A stretch of 64,000 nucleotides of DNA from Actinophytocola oryzae (GCF_004364325.1 NZ_SOCP01000001.1:868001-932000); one strand, 5' to 3'. Shown: positions 27,772 through 37,140, counted from the first letter of the stretch. A program made the numbers and translations. The notes: generated by a model not told the origin, from the sequence alone.

Positions 27772-27772
27772 C

Positions 27773-28903
27773 GTGGCGGCCGTGAGTTCTCATCCGATCG
27801 CCGGTGTCACGCCGTCCGAGGTGGTCACGCCTGCCTCGGCAGGCGAGGTCGCCGACGTCCTGCGGTCCACGACCGGCACCGTCGTCCCCGTCGGCGCGGG
27901 CACCAAGACCGGCTGGGCGGCGCCGCCGACGTCCTGCGACCTGTTGCTGCGCACGACCGAGCTGAACCGGATCGTCGAGCACGTGCCCGGCGACCTCGTC
28001 GTGGTCGCCGAGGCAGGCGTACCGCTCGAGACGCTGCAGGCGCGGCTGGCCGAGCACAACCAGATGCTCGCCCTCGACCCGCCCGAGCCGGGCGCGACGC
28101 TCGGCGGGATCGTCGGCGCGAACGCCTCCGGCCCACGGCGCCTGCGGTACGGCACCGTGCGCGACCTGCTCATCGGCGTCACCGTCGTGCTCGCGGACGG
28201 CACCACGGCCCGTTCCGGCGGCAAGGTCGTGAAGAACGTCGCCGGCTACGACCTCGGCAAGCTCTACACCGGCGCGCACGGGGCACTCGGCGTGCTCGTC
28301 TCGACGACCTGGCGGCTGCACCCGCTCCCGGCCGCGGCAGGCACGGTGACCGTCCCGGTCGCGGACGCCGCCGAGGCCGGCCGACTCGCGAGCCTGCTCG
28401 TGCGGTCCACGCTGACCCCGACCGCGGTCGAGCTGCGCTGGGACGGCGGCGCGGGCGAGCTGGTCGTGTTGTTCGAGTCCATCCCGGCGTCGGTCGACGC
28501 GCAGTCGGCCGCGGCCGTCGAGCTGCTCGGCCCCGGCGAGCGGGGGACCGAGCCGCCGCCGTGGTTCGGCGAGCGGCCGACCGGGGGAGTGGTGCTGCGC
28601 CTGGCCTACGAGCCACACGCCCTGCCGCGCGTACTGGCCGCGCTGCCCGCCGAGGCGTCCGGCACCGCGTCGGCGGGCACCGGGGTGGCGTACATGGCGG
28701 TGCCGGCGGACACGGATCTGGCCGCGTTGCGTGCGGCGATCGCCTCCTACGACGGGTCGGCGGTCGTCCTGGACAGACCGGCCGACGCCGACATCGACCA
28801 CTGGGGACCGGTGCCCGACTCGTTCGGGCTGATGACCCGCGTCAAGGACCAGTTCGACCCGGGACGGCGCCTGTCGCCCGGCCGCCTGTTGGGAGGGCTG
28901 TGA
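27773..28903 (+). CDS. glcE: Glycolate oxidase subunit GlcE (FAD-binding)
   Basis: A 376-residue PCMH-type FAD-binding protein. Motifs: VVPVGAGTKTGWAAPP, the LDPPEPGATLGGIVGANASGPRR block (split here as DPPEPGATLGG and GANASGP), and GGKVVKNVAGYDLGKLYTG, all characteristic of GlcE. The start GTG is two nucleotides after the glcD stop, with GGAGG ten bases upstream inside glcD. Its own stop shares a base with the start of glcF (TGATG). It supplies the second flavin site of the membrane-associated glycolate oxidase complex. Confidence 0.9.
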   Translation: MAAVSSHPIAGVTPSEVVTPASAGEVADVLRSTTGTVVPVGAGTKTGWAAPPTSCDLLLRTTELNRIVEHVPGDLVVVAEAGVPLETLQARLAEHNQMLALDPPEPGATLGGIVGANASGPRRLRYGTVRDLLIGVTVVLADGTTARSGGKVVKNVAGYDLGKLYTGAHGALGVLVSTTWRLHPLPAAAGTVTVPVADAAEAGRLASLLVRSTLTPTAVELRWDGGAGELVVLFESIPASVDAQSAAAVELLGPGERGTEPPPWFGERPTGGVVLRLAYEPHALPRVLAALPAEASGTASAGTGVAYMAVPADTDLAALRAAIASYDGSAVVLDRPADADIDHWGPVPDSFGLMTRVKDQFDPGRRLSPGRLLGGL

Positions 28904-30480
28904 TGAGCGCCGACGCAGGTCAACTTCCCGAGGGTGCCAGCCGCGCCACCGACCAGGCCGCCGCCGAGGTCGTCGGCGCCCGCAGGCCCGTCGACCTCGG
29001 CCAGGGCGGCCCGATCGCGGCCAGCGCGCCGGGGGCGACCGTGGGACTGGGCATGCCGGGCAGCGGGCCGCCGAAGGGCAGCGTGTTCGACGAACACCAC
29101 CCGCCGGACCCCGCGCTGCTGAGCGACTGTGTCCACTGTGGATTCTGCCTGCCGACCTGTCCCACGTACGTGTTGTGGGGCGAGGAGATGGACAGCCCGC
29201 GCGGCCGCATCGACATCATGAAGGGTGCGGTGGCGGGCGACGCGTTCGACGCGAACAGCGTGCGGCACCTCGACCAGTGCCTCGGCTGCATGGCGTGTGT
29301 GACCGCGTGCCCGTCGGGTGTGCAGTACGACAAGCTCATCGAGGCCACCCGCGCGCAGCTGGACCGGCGCGTGACCCGGCCGCCGTCGCAGCGGTGGCTG
29401 CGCAGGCTGATCTACGGCCTGTTCCCGTACCCCCGGCGCCTGAAGGCACTGCGTGGGCCGCTGCGGGCCTACCAGGTGAGCGGGCTCGGCAGGCTGATCG
29501 CGTGGAGCGGGTTGCGGGACAGGCTGCCGGAACCGTTGCAGGCCATGGAAGCCCTCGCGCCCAAGCTCGGCAGGGTCGAGAAGCTGGCGGAGCGCACCCC
29601 GGCCACCGGCACGAAGCGGCGTACGGTCGGCCTGCTGACCGGCTGCGTGCAGGGCACGTTCTTCCCCGACGTCAACGCCGCCACCGTGCGGGTGCTCGCC
29701 GCGGAGGGCTGCGAGGTCGTCGTGCCGAAGGCGCAGAGCTGCTGCGGCGCGCTGTCCGCGCACGCGGGCCGCGAACCGGAGGCACTCGCGTTCGCCAGGC
29801 GCGTGATCGAGACCTTCGAGGCCGCCGGAGTGGACAACGTCGTGGTGAACGCGGCGGGCTGCGGCTCCAACCTCAAGGACTTCGCCCACCAGCTGCGGGA
29901 CGAGCCGGAGTGGGCGGCACGCGCGGAAGCGTTGTCCGCCAAGGCACGTGACGTCAGCGAGCTGATCGACGAGCTGGGCCCGGTCGCACAGCGCCACCCG
30001 CTGCCGATGACCGTGGCCTACCAGGACGCGTGCCACCTCGCGCACGCGCAGGGCGTGCGTGGCCAGCCACGGCGGCTGCTGCGCGGCATCCCCGGCGTCG
30101 AGCTGAAGGAGCTGCGCGAGGCCGAGATCTGTTGCGGCAGCGCGGGAACGTACAACATCCTCAACCCGGGTCCGGCTCGTGAGCTTGGCGAGCGCAAGGC
30201 GAGCGCGGTGCTCGCCACCGGCGCCCAGGTGATGGTCACGGCCAACCCGGGGTGCTGGATGCAGGTCGCGACGACGCTCGCCAGAATGGGGCGGCGGATG
30301 CCCGTGGCACACACCGTGCAGGTGCTGGACGCCTCGATCCGCGGCGTGCCCGTCGCGGCGTTACTCCAACGGGCGCTTGACGGCCCGGGTACCGTCGTGT
30401 CCACTGTGGACGCACGGGACACCTCCCCGAACGCGACGGGAAAGCGCTCCCGTGCGAACCACACCTCCCCGTCAGCGTAG
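28903..30480 (+). CDS. glcF: Glycolate oxidase iron-sulfur subunit GlcF
   Basis: A 525-residue electron-transfer subunit. Two [4Fe-4S] ferredoxin motifs: C76, C79, C82, C86 (DCVHCGFCLPTCP) and C126, C129, C132, C136 (CLGCMACVTACP). Two CCG domains follow, with SCCGALS and ICCGSAG, the usual heterodisulfide reductase-like cysteines. The first ~60 residues are a low-complexity Gly/Ala/Pro-rich extension not typical of GlcF. The C-terminal ~40 residues after the second CCG domain are also variable. The start ATG overlaps the glcE stop by one base. Confidence 0.92.
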   Translation: MSADAGQLPEGASRATDQAAAEVVGARRPVDLGQGGPIAASAPGATVGLGMPGSGPPKGSVFDEHHPPDPALLSDCVHCGFCLPTCPTYVLWGEEMDSPRGRIDIMKGAVAGDAFDANSVRHLDQCLGCMACVTACPSGVQYDKLIEATRAQLDRRVTRPPSQRWLRRLIYGLFPYPRRLKALRGPLRAYQVSGLGRLIAWSGLRDRLPEPLQAMEALAPKLGRVEKLAERTPATGTKRRTVGLLTGCVQGTFFPDVNAATVRVLAAEGCEVVVPKAQSCCGALSAHAGREPEALAFARRVIETFEAAGVDNVVVNAAGCGSNLKDFAHQLRDEPEWAARAEALSAKARDVSELIDELGPVAQRHPLPMTVAYQDACHLAHAQGVRGQPRRLLRGIPGVELKELREAEICCGSAGTYNILNPGPARELGERKASAVLATGAQVMVTANPGCWMQVATTLARMGRRMPVAHTVQVLDASIRGVPVAALLQRALDGPGTVVSTVDARDTSPNATGKRSRANHTSPSA

Positions 30481-30493
30481 AAGGGGTTGTTCG

Positions 30494-32257
30494 ATGCACT
30501 TAGCCGACTACCACCAGCAGTACAGTCCCATCGGCGGGTCGCTGGGACTTACCTCGCTGTTCGCCATCCTGCCCCTCCTCGTGTTGTTCATCCTCCTTGG
30601 TGTGCTGCGGATGCGGGCCTGGCTCGCCTCGCTCATCTCCCTCGCCGTCTCGGTGGTCGTCGCGGTCGCCGTGTACTCGATGTCACTGCCGGACGCGCTC
30701 AACAGCGGCCTGCTCGGTGCCGCGTTCGGGTTCTTCCCGATCATGTGGATCGTCATCAACGCGATCTGGGTCTACAACCTGACCGTCGAGACAGGACATT
30801 TCGACGTGCTGCGCCGGTCGTTCGCGAAGATCAGCGACGACCAGCGCGTACAGGCCATCATCATCGCGTTCTCGTTCGGCGCGCTGCTGGAGGCACTCGC
30901 CGGGTTCGGCACGCCGGTGGCGATCAGCTCGGTCATGCTGATCGCGCTGGGCTTCCGGCCGTTGAAGGCGGCGGGCCTCGCCCTGGTGGCGAACACGGCG
31001 CCGGTGGCGTTCGGCGCGATCGCGGTGCCGATCACGACACTGGCGACGGTGACCGGCCTGCCGGTCGACGACCTCGGCGCGATGGTCGGCCGACAGACTC
31101 CGATCCTGTCGGTGATCGTCCCGCTGGCACTGGTGTTCATCGTGGACGGCAGGCGCGGGCTGCGCCAGACGTGGGCGCCGGCGCTGGTCTGCGGCCTGAC
31201 CTTCGGCGTGTTCCAGTACCTCTCGTCGAACTTCTGGTCGGTGCCCCTGTCGGACATCATCGCCTCGCTGGCCTCCGCGCTGGCGGTGCTGCTGTTCACC
31301 AGGGTGTGGCACGCCAAGGAGAGCTACGTCGAGTCCGACGTGGACGACGAGGCCGAGGTGGACGGCGGCGTCGGCGGTGCGACCACTCCCCGTGGCCCGC
31401 GCGACGGCGTCCGTGCCGACGGTGACACGGTCGTGGCGACCAGGACCCGCAGCGAGGCCGGTCCGGAGGTGCGTGACACCCCGATGGAGGTGTTCCGCGC
31501 CTACGCGCCGTACCTGATGATCATCGTGGTCTTCGTGCTGGCCACCCGTGTCCCGGCGATCACGGGCAAGCCACCGGCGAAACCGGGTCAGTCCGGTACG
31601 GGGCTGGAGGCGGTCACCCAGATCATCAACTGGCCGGGCCTGCACATCTACAACGCGAGTGGCAAGGTGGTCGCGACCACGTTCAAGCTGAACTACCTGT
31701 CGGCGGCGGGCACGCTGCTGCTGATCTCCGGCATCCTGACGCTGCCGATCCTCAAGGTCGGTCTGGGCAGGGCACTTCGTGCCTACGGCAAGACGCTCGA
31801 CCAGCTGAAGTTCGCGATCCTGACCGTGATGCTGGTGCTGGCACTGGGTTACATCATGAACGAGTCCGGCGCGACCACCACGCTCGGCCTGCTGGTGGCG
31901 GGTGCGGGCGGCGCGTTCGCGTTCCTGTCGCCGATCCTCGGCTGGCTCGGCGTCGCGGTGACCGGCTCGGACACGTCGTCGAACTCGCTGTTCGGCGCAC
32001 TCCAGATCACCGCGGCGGGCCAGGCGGGCCTGTCCACGACCCTGATGGCCGCGGCCAACTCGTCCGGCGGCGTGCTCGGCAAGATGATCTCCCCGCAGAA
32101 CCTGGCCATCGCCGCGTCCGCGGTGGGCATGCAGGGCAAGGAAGGCGTGCTCTTCCGCAGGGTGATCGCGTGGAGCCTGGTGTTCCTGCTCGGCATGTGC
32201 GTCCTGGTGTTCCTGCAGAGCACACCGGTACTGAGCTGGATGGTGGTCGGACAGTAG
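30494..32257 (+). CDS. L-lactate/glycolate permease (LctP/GlcA family)
   Basis: A 587-residue membrane protein with about 12-14 hydrophobic segments. The family signature is clear: FFPIMWIVINAIWVYNLTVE, then FGALLEALAGFGTPVAISS, and near the C-terminus AVTGSDTSSNSLFGALQI with KMISPQNLAIA. It contains a hydrophilic insert of about 60 residues after residue 275. It imports glycolate and/or lactate by proton symport. It is the last gene of the glcDEF operon, 13 nt after glcF, and is followed by a textbook terminator. The ATG at 30494 is used because the hydrophobic core starts at once; upstream frame extension into glcF is not homologous. Confidence 0.93.
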   Translation: MHLADYHQQYSPIGGSLGLTSLFAILPLLVLFILLGVLRMRAWLASLISLAVSVVVAVAVYSMSLPDALNSGLLGAAFGFFPIMWIVINAIWVYNLTVETGHFDVLRRSFAKISDDQRVQAIIIAFSFGALLEALAGFGTPVAISSVMLIALGFRPLKAAGLALVANTAPVAFGAIAVPITTLATVTGLPVDDLGAMVGRQTPILSVIVPLALVFIVDGRRGLRQTWAPALVCGLTFGVFQYLSSNFWSVPLSDIIASLASALAVLLFTRVWHAKESYVESDVDDEAEVDGGVGGATTPRGPRDGVRADGDTVVATRTRSEAGPEVRDTPMEVFRAYAPYLMIIVVFVLATRVPAITGKPPAKPGQSGTGLEAVTQIINWPGLHIYNASGKVVATTFKLNYLSAAGTLLLISGILTLPILKVGLGRALRAYGKTLDQLKFAILTVMLVLALGYIMNESGATTTLGLLVAGAGGAFAFLSPILGWLGVAVTGSDTSSNSLFGALQITAAGQAGLSTTLMAAANSSGGVLGKMISPQNLAIAASAVGMQGKEGVLFRRVIAWSLVFLLGMCVLVFLQSTPVLSWMVVGQ

Positions 32258-32273
32258 CCGGCGCACCCCGGAA

Positions 32274-32303
32274 CAGGGGCGGCGACGAACGTCGCCGCCC
32301 CTG
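32274..32303 (+). terminator. Perfect hairpin terminator of the glcDEF-permease operon
   Basis: CAGGGGCGGCGACG-AA-CGTCGCCGCCCCTG: two perfect 14-nt complementary arms flanking AA, 16 nt after the permease stop. Excellent stem, no T-run, as usual in actinobacteria. Confidence 0.85.
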
Positions 32304-32394
32304 GAGTGCGTGGGACCTGTCGTCCCGGACCGAGGTCGTCACTGTCCGAAGAGGTCGTCGTGTTTCGCGCTCCGCGGGGCGCAGACTGTCGGGC

Positions 32395-32757
32395 ATGACC
32401 ACGTTGGGTGAGAGGTTCGCGAGGGCGCTCGCGGCCAAGGACGAGGAAGGGGTCCGTGCCGTCACGGCCCCGGACGTGAACTTCCGCGCGATGACGCCGG
32501 GCCGGTTCTGGGAGGCGGCCTCCCACGAGGACCTGGTCGACATCCTGTTCGCCAACTGGCTGGAGCCGAGCGACGAGGTGGTGGCGCTCGTGTCCGTCTC
32601 GGACGGTGAGGTGTCGACGCGCCGGCACGTCACCTACCGCCTGCACCTGCGCAACGCGGACGGCGACTCGCTGATGGAACAACAGATGTACTACGACGTC
32701 GTCGGCGACCGGATCAGCTGGGCGCGCGTGATGTGCTCGGGGTTCGTACGCACCTAG
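32395..32757 (+). CDS. NTF2-like (SnoaL-type) small protein
   Basis: A 120-residue cone-fold protein. The N-terminal helix TTLGERFARALAAKDEEGVR, then DVNFRAMTPGRFWE, and two long strands (RRHVTYRLHLRN and MEQQMYYDVVGDRISWAR) match SnoaL/NTF2-like proteins. Family members range from small-molecule isomerases to accessory subunits; no catalytic residues can be named. It is convergent with the GAF regulator, and the two genes share a single CTAG giving TAG stops on both strands. The neighbouring monooxygenase carries a fused NTF2-like domain, so a related role is possible. Confidence 0.75.
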   Translation: MTTLGERFARALAAKDEEGVRAVTAPDVNFRAMTPGRFWEAASHEDLVDILFANWLEPSDEVVALVSVSDGEVSTRRHVTYRLHLRNADGDSLMEQQMYYDVVGDRISWARVMCSGFVRT

Positions 32758-33983
32758 TGCCCGCGCGGTGGGTCCTCGTCCGTGGTGAGGCGCACGTCGC
32801 TGTCGAAGCGGTAGGGCGCGGTCGTCACCAGGGGACCGACGAGTCTGCGCAGCCTGCTGATCTCGGCCCGCACGGTCACCTGGTGGTCCCCGTCGCCGAA
32901 CAGGCGCTGGCTGAGGTCGGCCGCGGTCAGGCCGTCGGGGCCGGCGCGGCGCAGTGCGCGCAGGACCTCCGCGTGCCTCGGCGAAAGCCTGGTGCGCCAG
33001 TGCCGTTCGGCCGGGCCGTGGGTCGAGTGCACGTCCAGCACGGCCCCGCCACCGGCGCCGGTGGACAGGTGGGCGCTGATGGTCTGCCTCGACCCGGCCT
33101 GGCGGACGAGCCACCCGCCGGGCAGCCGTTCCGGCACGCACAGCCCGAGCCCCGGCACGGCGAGCGGACGCCCGTCAGCGGGTGCGGCGATCCGGTCGCG
33201 ACCGGCCACCCCGGACTGGTGGGCCACCCAGCCGTCGTCGTCGACCACCAGCAGCGGCCCGGACACCGTGGCCAGCAGGTGCTCGGCGCCGGCACGCAGC
33301 CGGTCCAGGCGCAGCCGGTGGTGCTGCCAGAGCCGCATCTCGGCCAGCCGGGTGGCGCTTTGGATGAGGGCGCCGATCGCGGGGTGCAGGGTCAGCGCGG
33401 GACCGCTGACGTCGACGACCCCGAGCAGCTCGCCGGTACGCGGGTCGTGCACGGGCGCCGCGGTGCAGTACCAGGGGTGCTGGCCCAGTTCGAAGTGCTC
33501 GGCCGCGAACAGCTGCACCGGCGCCCTCTCGGCGAGCGCGGTGCCGATGGCGTTGGTCCCGACGTGGTCCTCGGTCCACGTCGCGCCCTCCTCGAAACCG
33601 AGTGTGTCGGCACCGAGGAGCACCCGGGGCGCGCCCTCCCGCCACAGGATCACGCCGTCGGCGTCGATGACCACGCTGATGAAGTGCGACGCGTCGGCGA
33701 CGCCACTGAGCACGCCGCGCAGCTCGTCGACCACGAGCCCGAGCGGCGAGCAGGCACGGCGGCGTTCGACCTCGTCGCGGGACACGCCCTCGCGGGTGTT
33801 GGGCCGGGACGGGTCCAAACCGAACCCCAGCACACGGGACCACGACCGGGTCACGACGGAACGTAACGAGGTGGGCGGCGCGGCACCGCTCATCACCGCG
33901 TCGTGCGCTCGGTGCAGCACCCGGGAGTGCCGCACCAGGTCGGTGCCCGGCAACACCGCCGTGGCGCCGTCTGCGCTGGTCAC
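32754..33983 (-). CDS. GAF-domain transcriptional regulator (AcoR-like N-terminus, no AAA+ domain)
   Basis: A 409-residue regulator. The first ~230 residues resemble the sensory part of AcoR-type activators: SWSRVLGFGLDPSRPNTREG, a GAF domain with DADGVILWREG and GFEEGATWTEDHVGTNAIGTAL, and HPWYCTAAPVHDPRTGELLG. No sigma-54 AAA+ domain is present (no GExGxGK). Instead the C-terminal ~90 residues, RLSPRHAEVLRALRR to VTVRAEISRLRRLVGP, look like a winged-helix DNA-binding region. Such regulators usually sit next to the oxidoreductase they control; here it is divergent from the flavin monooxygenase. The GTG start at 33983 follows GGGAGG by four bases; a longer frame to 34241 would overlap the monooxygenase. 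Confidence 0.8.
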   Translation of the reverse strand: MTSADGATAVLPGTDLVRHSRVLHRAHDAVMSGAAPPTSLRSVVTRSWSRVLGFGLDPSRPNTREGVSRDEVERRRACSPLGLVVDELRGVLSGVADASHFISVVIDADGVILWREGAPRVLLGADTLGFEEGATWTEDHVGTNAIGTALAERAPVQLFAAEHFELGQHPWYCTAAPVHDPRTGELLGVVDVSGPALTLHPAIGALIQSATRLAEMRLWQHHRLRLDRLRAGAEHLLATVSGPLLVVDDDGWVAHQSGVAGRDRIAAPADGRPLAVPGLGLCVPERLPGGWLVRQAGSRQTISAHLSTGAGGGAVLDVHSTHGPAERHWRTRLSPRHAEVLRALRRAGPDGLTAADLSQRLFGDGDHQVTVRAEISRLRRLVGPLVTTAPYRFDSDVRLTTDEDPPRGH

Positions 33984-34113
33984 ACTGCCTCCCGCTACGG
34001 CTTCCCACCCAGCATAAGCCGGTGACCCGTGCCACGGGCAACATCGTGCAACGGTTGCCGAGTAGCTCGGTCGGCGGTTCACTCCATTCGACGGAGCCCC
34101 CGGGAGGACAACG

Positions 34114-35943
34114 ATGACCGACACCCTGGAACGTCCGGCCGAGGCGTCAGCCGCGGCGACCCGTGCCGACGCCTGGCTCAGCGCGTTCTCGGCGGCGCTC
34201 GCCACACGCGACATCGACCGCGCCGCCGCCATGTTCGCCACCGAGAGCTACTGGCGCGACCTGATCGCGTTCTCCTGGAACATCACCACGGTCGAGCACC
34301 GGGACGGGGTGCGTGATCTGCTCGGCGCGACCCTCGAGCGGACCGCCCCGGAGCCGTTCGTGCGCGAGGACGACGCCGAGGAGGCCGACGGTGTCGTCAC
34401 CGCGTGGTTCCGGTTCGAGACGGCCGTCGGCCGAGGCCGTGGCCTCGTGCGGCTGGTGTCCGAGGACGGCGCCGATCGGGCGTGGACGTTCCTGACCACG
34501 ATGTACGAGCTGAAGGGCCACGAGGAACCCGCGCGGGACCGCAGGCCGATGGGCGCGGAGCACGGGGCGAACAAGGGCCGCACGACCTGGGCCGAGCGCC
34601 GTGCGCACGAGGCCGAGACCCTCGGGGTGTCGGAGCAGCCGCACGTGCTGGTGGTCGGCGGCGGCCAGGGCGGCATCGCACTCGGCGCCCGGCTGCGCCA
34701 GCTCGGCGTGCCCGCGCTCGTGGTCGACAAGCACACCCGGCCGGGTGACCAGTGGCGCAAGCGGTACAAGTCGCTGTGCCTGCACGACCCGGTTTGGTAC
34801 GACCACCTGCCCTACCTGAAGTTCCCGGAGAACTGGCCCGTGTTCGCGCCGAAGGACAAGATCGGCGACTGGCTGGAGTCCTACGTCGCCACGATGGAGG
34901 TGCCGTACTGGCCCTCGACCACGGCGACGTCGGCGACGTGGTCGGCGGAGGCCGGCGAGTGGACGGTCGAGGTCGAGCGCGAGGGCACCCCGCTGACGCT
35001 GCGACCCAGGCAGCTGGTGTTGGCCACGGGCATGTCCGGCAAGCCGAACGTCCCCGAGATTCCCGGCACGGACGTCTTCCGGGGCGACGTGCACCACTCG
35101 TCGGCCCACCCGGGTCCGGACGCCTACGCCGGCAGGCGCGCGGTGGTGGTCGGCAGCAACAACTCCGCCTTCGACATCTGCGGCGCGCTGTGGGAGAACG
35201 ACGCCGACGTCACGATGGTGCAGCGCTCGTCGACCCACATCGTGCGCAGCGACAGCCTCATGGACATCGGTCTCGGCGCGCTGTACTCGGAGCAGGCGGT
35301 GGCGGCCGGGGTGACCACGGAGAAGGCCGACCTGATCTTCGCTTCGCTGCCGTACCGGATCATGCACACCTTCCAGAAGCCGCTGTACGAACAGATGGCC
35401 GAGCGGGACAGGGACTTCTACGAGCGACTGGAGAACGCCGGCTTCTGGCACGACTGGGGCGACGACGGGTCCGGCCTGTTCATGAAGTACCTGCGGCGCG
35501 GCTCCGGCTACTACATCGACGTCGGCGCGGCGGACCTGGTGGCAGACGGGGCGGTCAGGCTGGTCCACGGCCAGGTCACCCACCTCACCGAGGACGCCGT
35601 GGTGCTGGCCGACGGGACCGAGCTGACCGCGGACCTGGTCGTGTTCGCCACGGGCTACGGCTCGATGAACGGCTGGGCGGCCGACCTGATCAGCCAGGAG
35701 GTCGCCGACCGGGTCGGCAAGGTGTGGGGCCTCGGCTCGGACACCACGAAGGACCCGGGCCCGTGGGAGGGCGAGCAACGCAACATGTGGAAGCCGACCC
35801 GGCAGGACGGGCTCTGGTTCCACGGGGGCAACCTGCACCAGTCCCGGCACTACTCGCTGTACCTGGCACTGCAGCTCAAGGCCCGCTACGAGGGCCTGGA
35901 CACGCCGGTCCACAACCTGGCGGAGGTGCACCACACGTCGTGA
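34114..35943 (+). CDS. NTF2-domain / flavin-containing monooxygenase fusion
   Basis: A 609-residue oxidoreductase. The N-terminal ~135 residues form an NTF2/SnoaL-like domain (AFSAALATRDIDRAAAMFATES). The rest is a two-dinucleotide-domain flavoprotein: GGGQGG at 182-187 binds FAD, then DQWRKRYKSLCLHDPVWYDHL; a second Rossmann motif VVVGSNNSAFDI is near 345, and the motif FATGYG (about 512) is family-typical. This resembles flavin monooxygenases and Baeyer-Villiger-like enzymes that oxidise small ketones, amines or sulfides with NADPH and O2. It is divergent from the GAF regulator. The start ATG follows GGGAGG. It ends exactly where the convergent MFS gene ends. Substrate unknown. Confidence 0.87.
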   Translation: MTDTLERPAEASAAATRADAWLSAFSAALATRDIDRAAAMFATESYWRDLIAFSWNITTVEHRDGVRDLLGATLERTAPEPFVREDDAEEADGVVTAWFRFETAVGRGRGLVRLVSEDGADRAWTFLTTMYELKGHEEPARDRRPMGAEHGANKGRTTWAERRAHEAETLGVSEQPHVLVVGGGQGGIALGARLRQLGVPALVVDKHTRPGDQWRKRYKSLCLHDPVWYDHLPYLKFPENWPVFAPKDKIGDWLESYVATMEVPYWPSTTATSATWSAEAGEWTVEVEREGTPLTLRPRQLVLATGMSGKPNVPEIPGTDVFRGDVHHSSAHPGPDAYAGRRAVVVGSNNSAFDICGALWENDADVTMVQRSSTHIVRSDSLMDIGLGALYSEQAVAAGVTTEKADLIFASLPYRIMHTFQKPLYEQMAERDRDFYERLENAGFWHDWGDDGSGLFMKYLRRGSGYYIDVGAADLVADGAVRLVHGQVTHLTEDAVVLADGTELTADLVVFATGYGSMNGWAADLISQEVADRVGKVWGLGSDTTKDPGPWEGEQRNMWKPTRQDGLWFHGGNLHQSRHYSLYLALQLKARYEGLDTPVHNLAEVHHTS

Positions 35944-37140
35944 CTACCGCGCCCCGGCTCCCGCGAGCCGGGGCGCGGCCGGTCGCGGCACCCGCAGGCC
36001 CGGTGCCAGTGCCAGGGTGACCGCGACCGAGGCCGCCGCCATCACTGTCATCGCCACCGCCGGGGAGGTCAGCTCCGCGACCCCACCGGCGAGACCCGCG
36101 CCGACGCCCTGCATCGTGAGCATCCCGGAGCTGTGCAGCCCGAGCGCGTGCCCGGACAGGCTTTCGGGCGTCAGCGCCATCAGCCGCTCCTGCAACAGGA
36201 GCGTCGCCGAGTACCCGACCGACGCGAGCGTCACGACGACCGACGCCACCGGCAGCGGCGGGTACAGGGCGAACACCAGGTACGGCGCGGCGAGCAGCAG
36301 CCGCATCGCCGGACTCAGCCGCCGACGCCACGCCGGGGACACGAACCGGCCCGTCACCGTGTCACCCAGCAGCATCCCGAACGCCGCCAACGCGAACAGC
36401 CATCCCGCGTGCGTCGGCGAGTACGGCACGAACAGCGACTCGCAGCCCACGATCAACCCGTTCGGCACCCACATCGCGACGTACACGTACCGCCGAGGCA
36501 CCGACGACCACAGCTCACCGTTGTTCCGCCACGTCGCGGCCACCGACGGGCGCCCGGCGGCCCGTGGCGGCCTGCGGCTGAGCCCGGACCGTGCCGCGAG
36601 GGCCGCGAGCAGGTACAGGCCCGCCGCCACGAGCAGGGTCACGCCAGGCGACAGGAACGAGACCAGCACCCCGCCGACCGCGAACCCGCAGATCTGCATC
36701 AACCCCACCGACATGTTCAGCACCGAGCGGCCGAGCAGGTAGGCGTCGCGCGTGAGGATCTCGTTCAGCAGCCCGTACCGCACCCCGCCGCCGAGCGACG
36801 CGAACGGGCCGAGGCCGAGCACGACGGTGAACAACGCCCACACCGGCAGCCCGGGCACGGCCAGTACCGCGGATCCCACGGCGAACAGGACCGCGAGACC
36901 CGTCATGGCCGCGCGTGGCGGCAGGCGGTCGGCCGCCGACAGCAGCACGGTCGCGCCGAGCACCTGCGCGAGCGACGGGCCGAACATGGCGAGCGCGGAC
37001 AGCAGCGGCGAACCGGTCGCCGAGTAGACCAACGTGCCCAGTGCCAGCCCGTTCACGGTCTGGCCCGCCGTCTGCAGGGAGCTGGTCGTGAACAGCGGCG
37101 TGAACTCCGGTGTCCGGAACAGCTCGCGGTAGGTGCGCAT
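35944..37140 (-). CDS. MFS transporter
   Basis: A 398-residue major facilitator with about 12 hydrophobic segments. It begins MRTYRELFRTPEFTPLF, a typical start of small actinobacterial MFS exporters, with LSAADRLPPRAAM in the TM2-TM3 loop. It is divergent from an ArsR-like regulator, with a perfect operator-like repeat between them, so expression is likely repressed until a substrate (drug or metabolite) appears. The ATG at 37140 is used; a TTG fifteen bases upstream is possible. Confidence 0.84.
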   Translation of the reverse strand: MRTYRELFRTPEFTPLFTTSSLQTAGQTVNGLALGTLVYSATGSPLLSALAMFGPSLAQVLGATVLLSAADRLPPRAAMTGLAVLFAVGSAVLAVPGLPVWALFTVVLGLGPFASLGGGVRYGLLNEILTRDAYLLGRSVLNMSVGLMQICGFAVGGVLVSFLSPGVTLLVAAGLYLLAALAARSGLSRRPPRAAGRPSVAATWRNNGELWSSVPRRYVYVAMWVPNGLIVGCESLFVPYSPTHAGWLFALAAFGMLLGDTVTGRFVSPAWRRRLSPAMRLLLAAPYLVFALYPPLPVASVVVTLASVGYSATLLLQERLMALTPESLSGHALGLHSSGMLTMQGVGAGLAGGVAELTSPAVAMTVMAAASVAVTLALAPGLRVPRPAAPRLAGAGAR

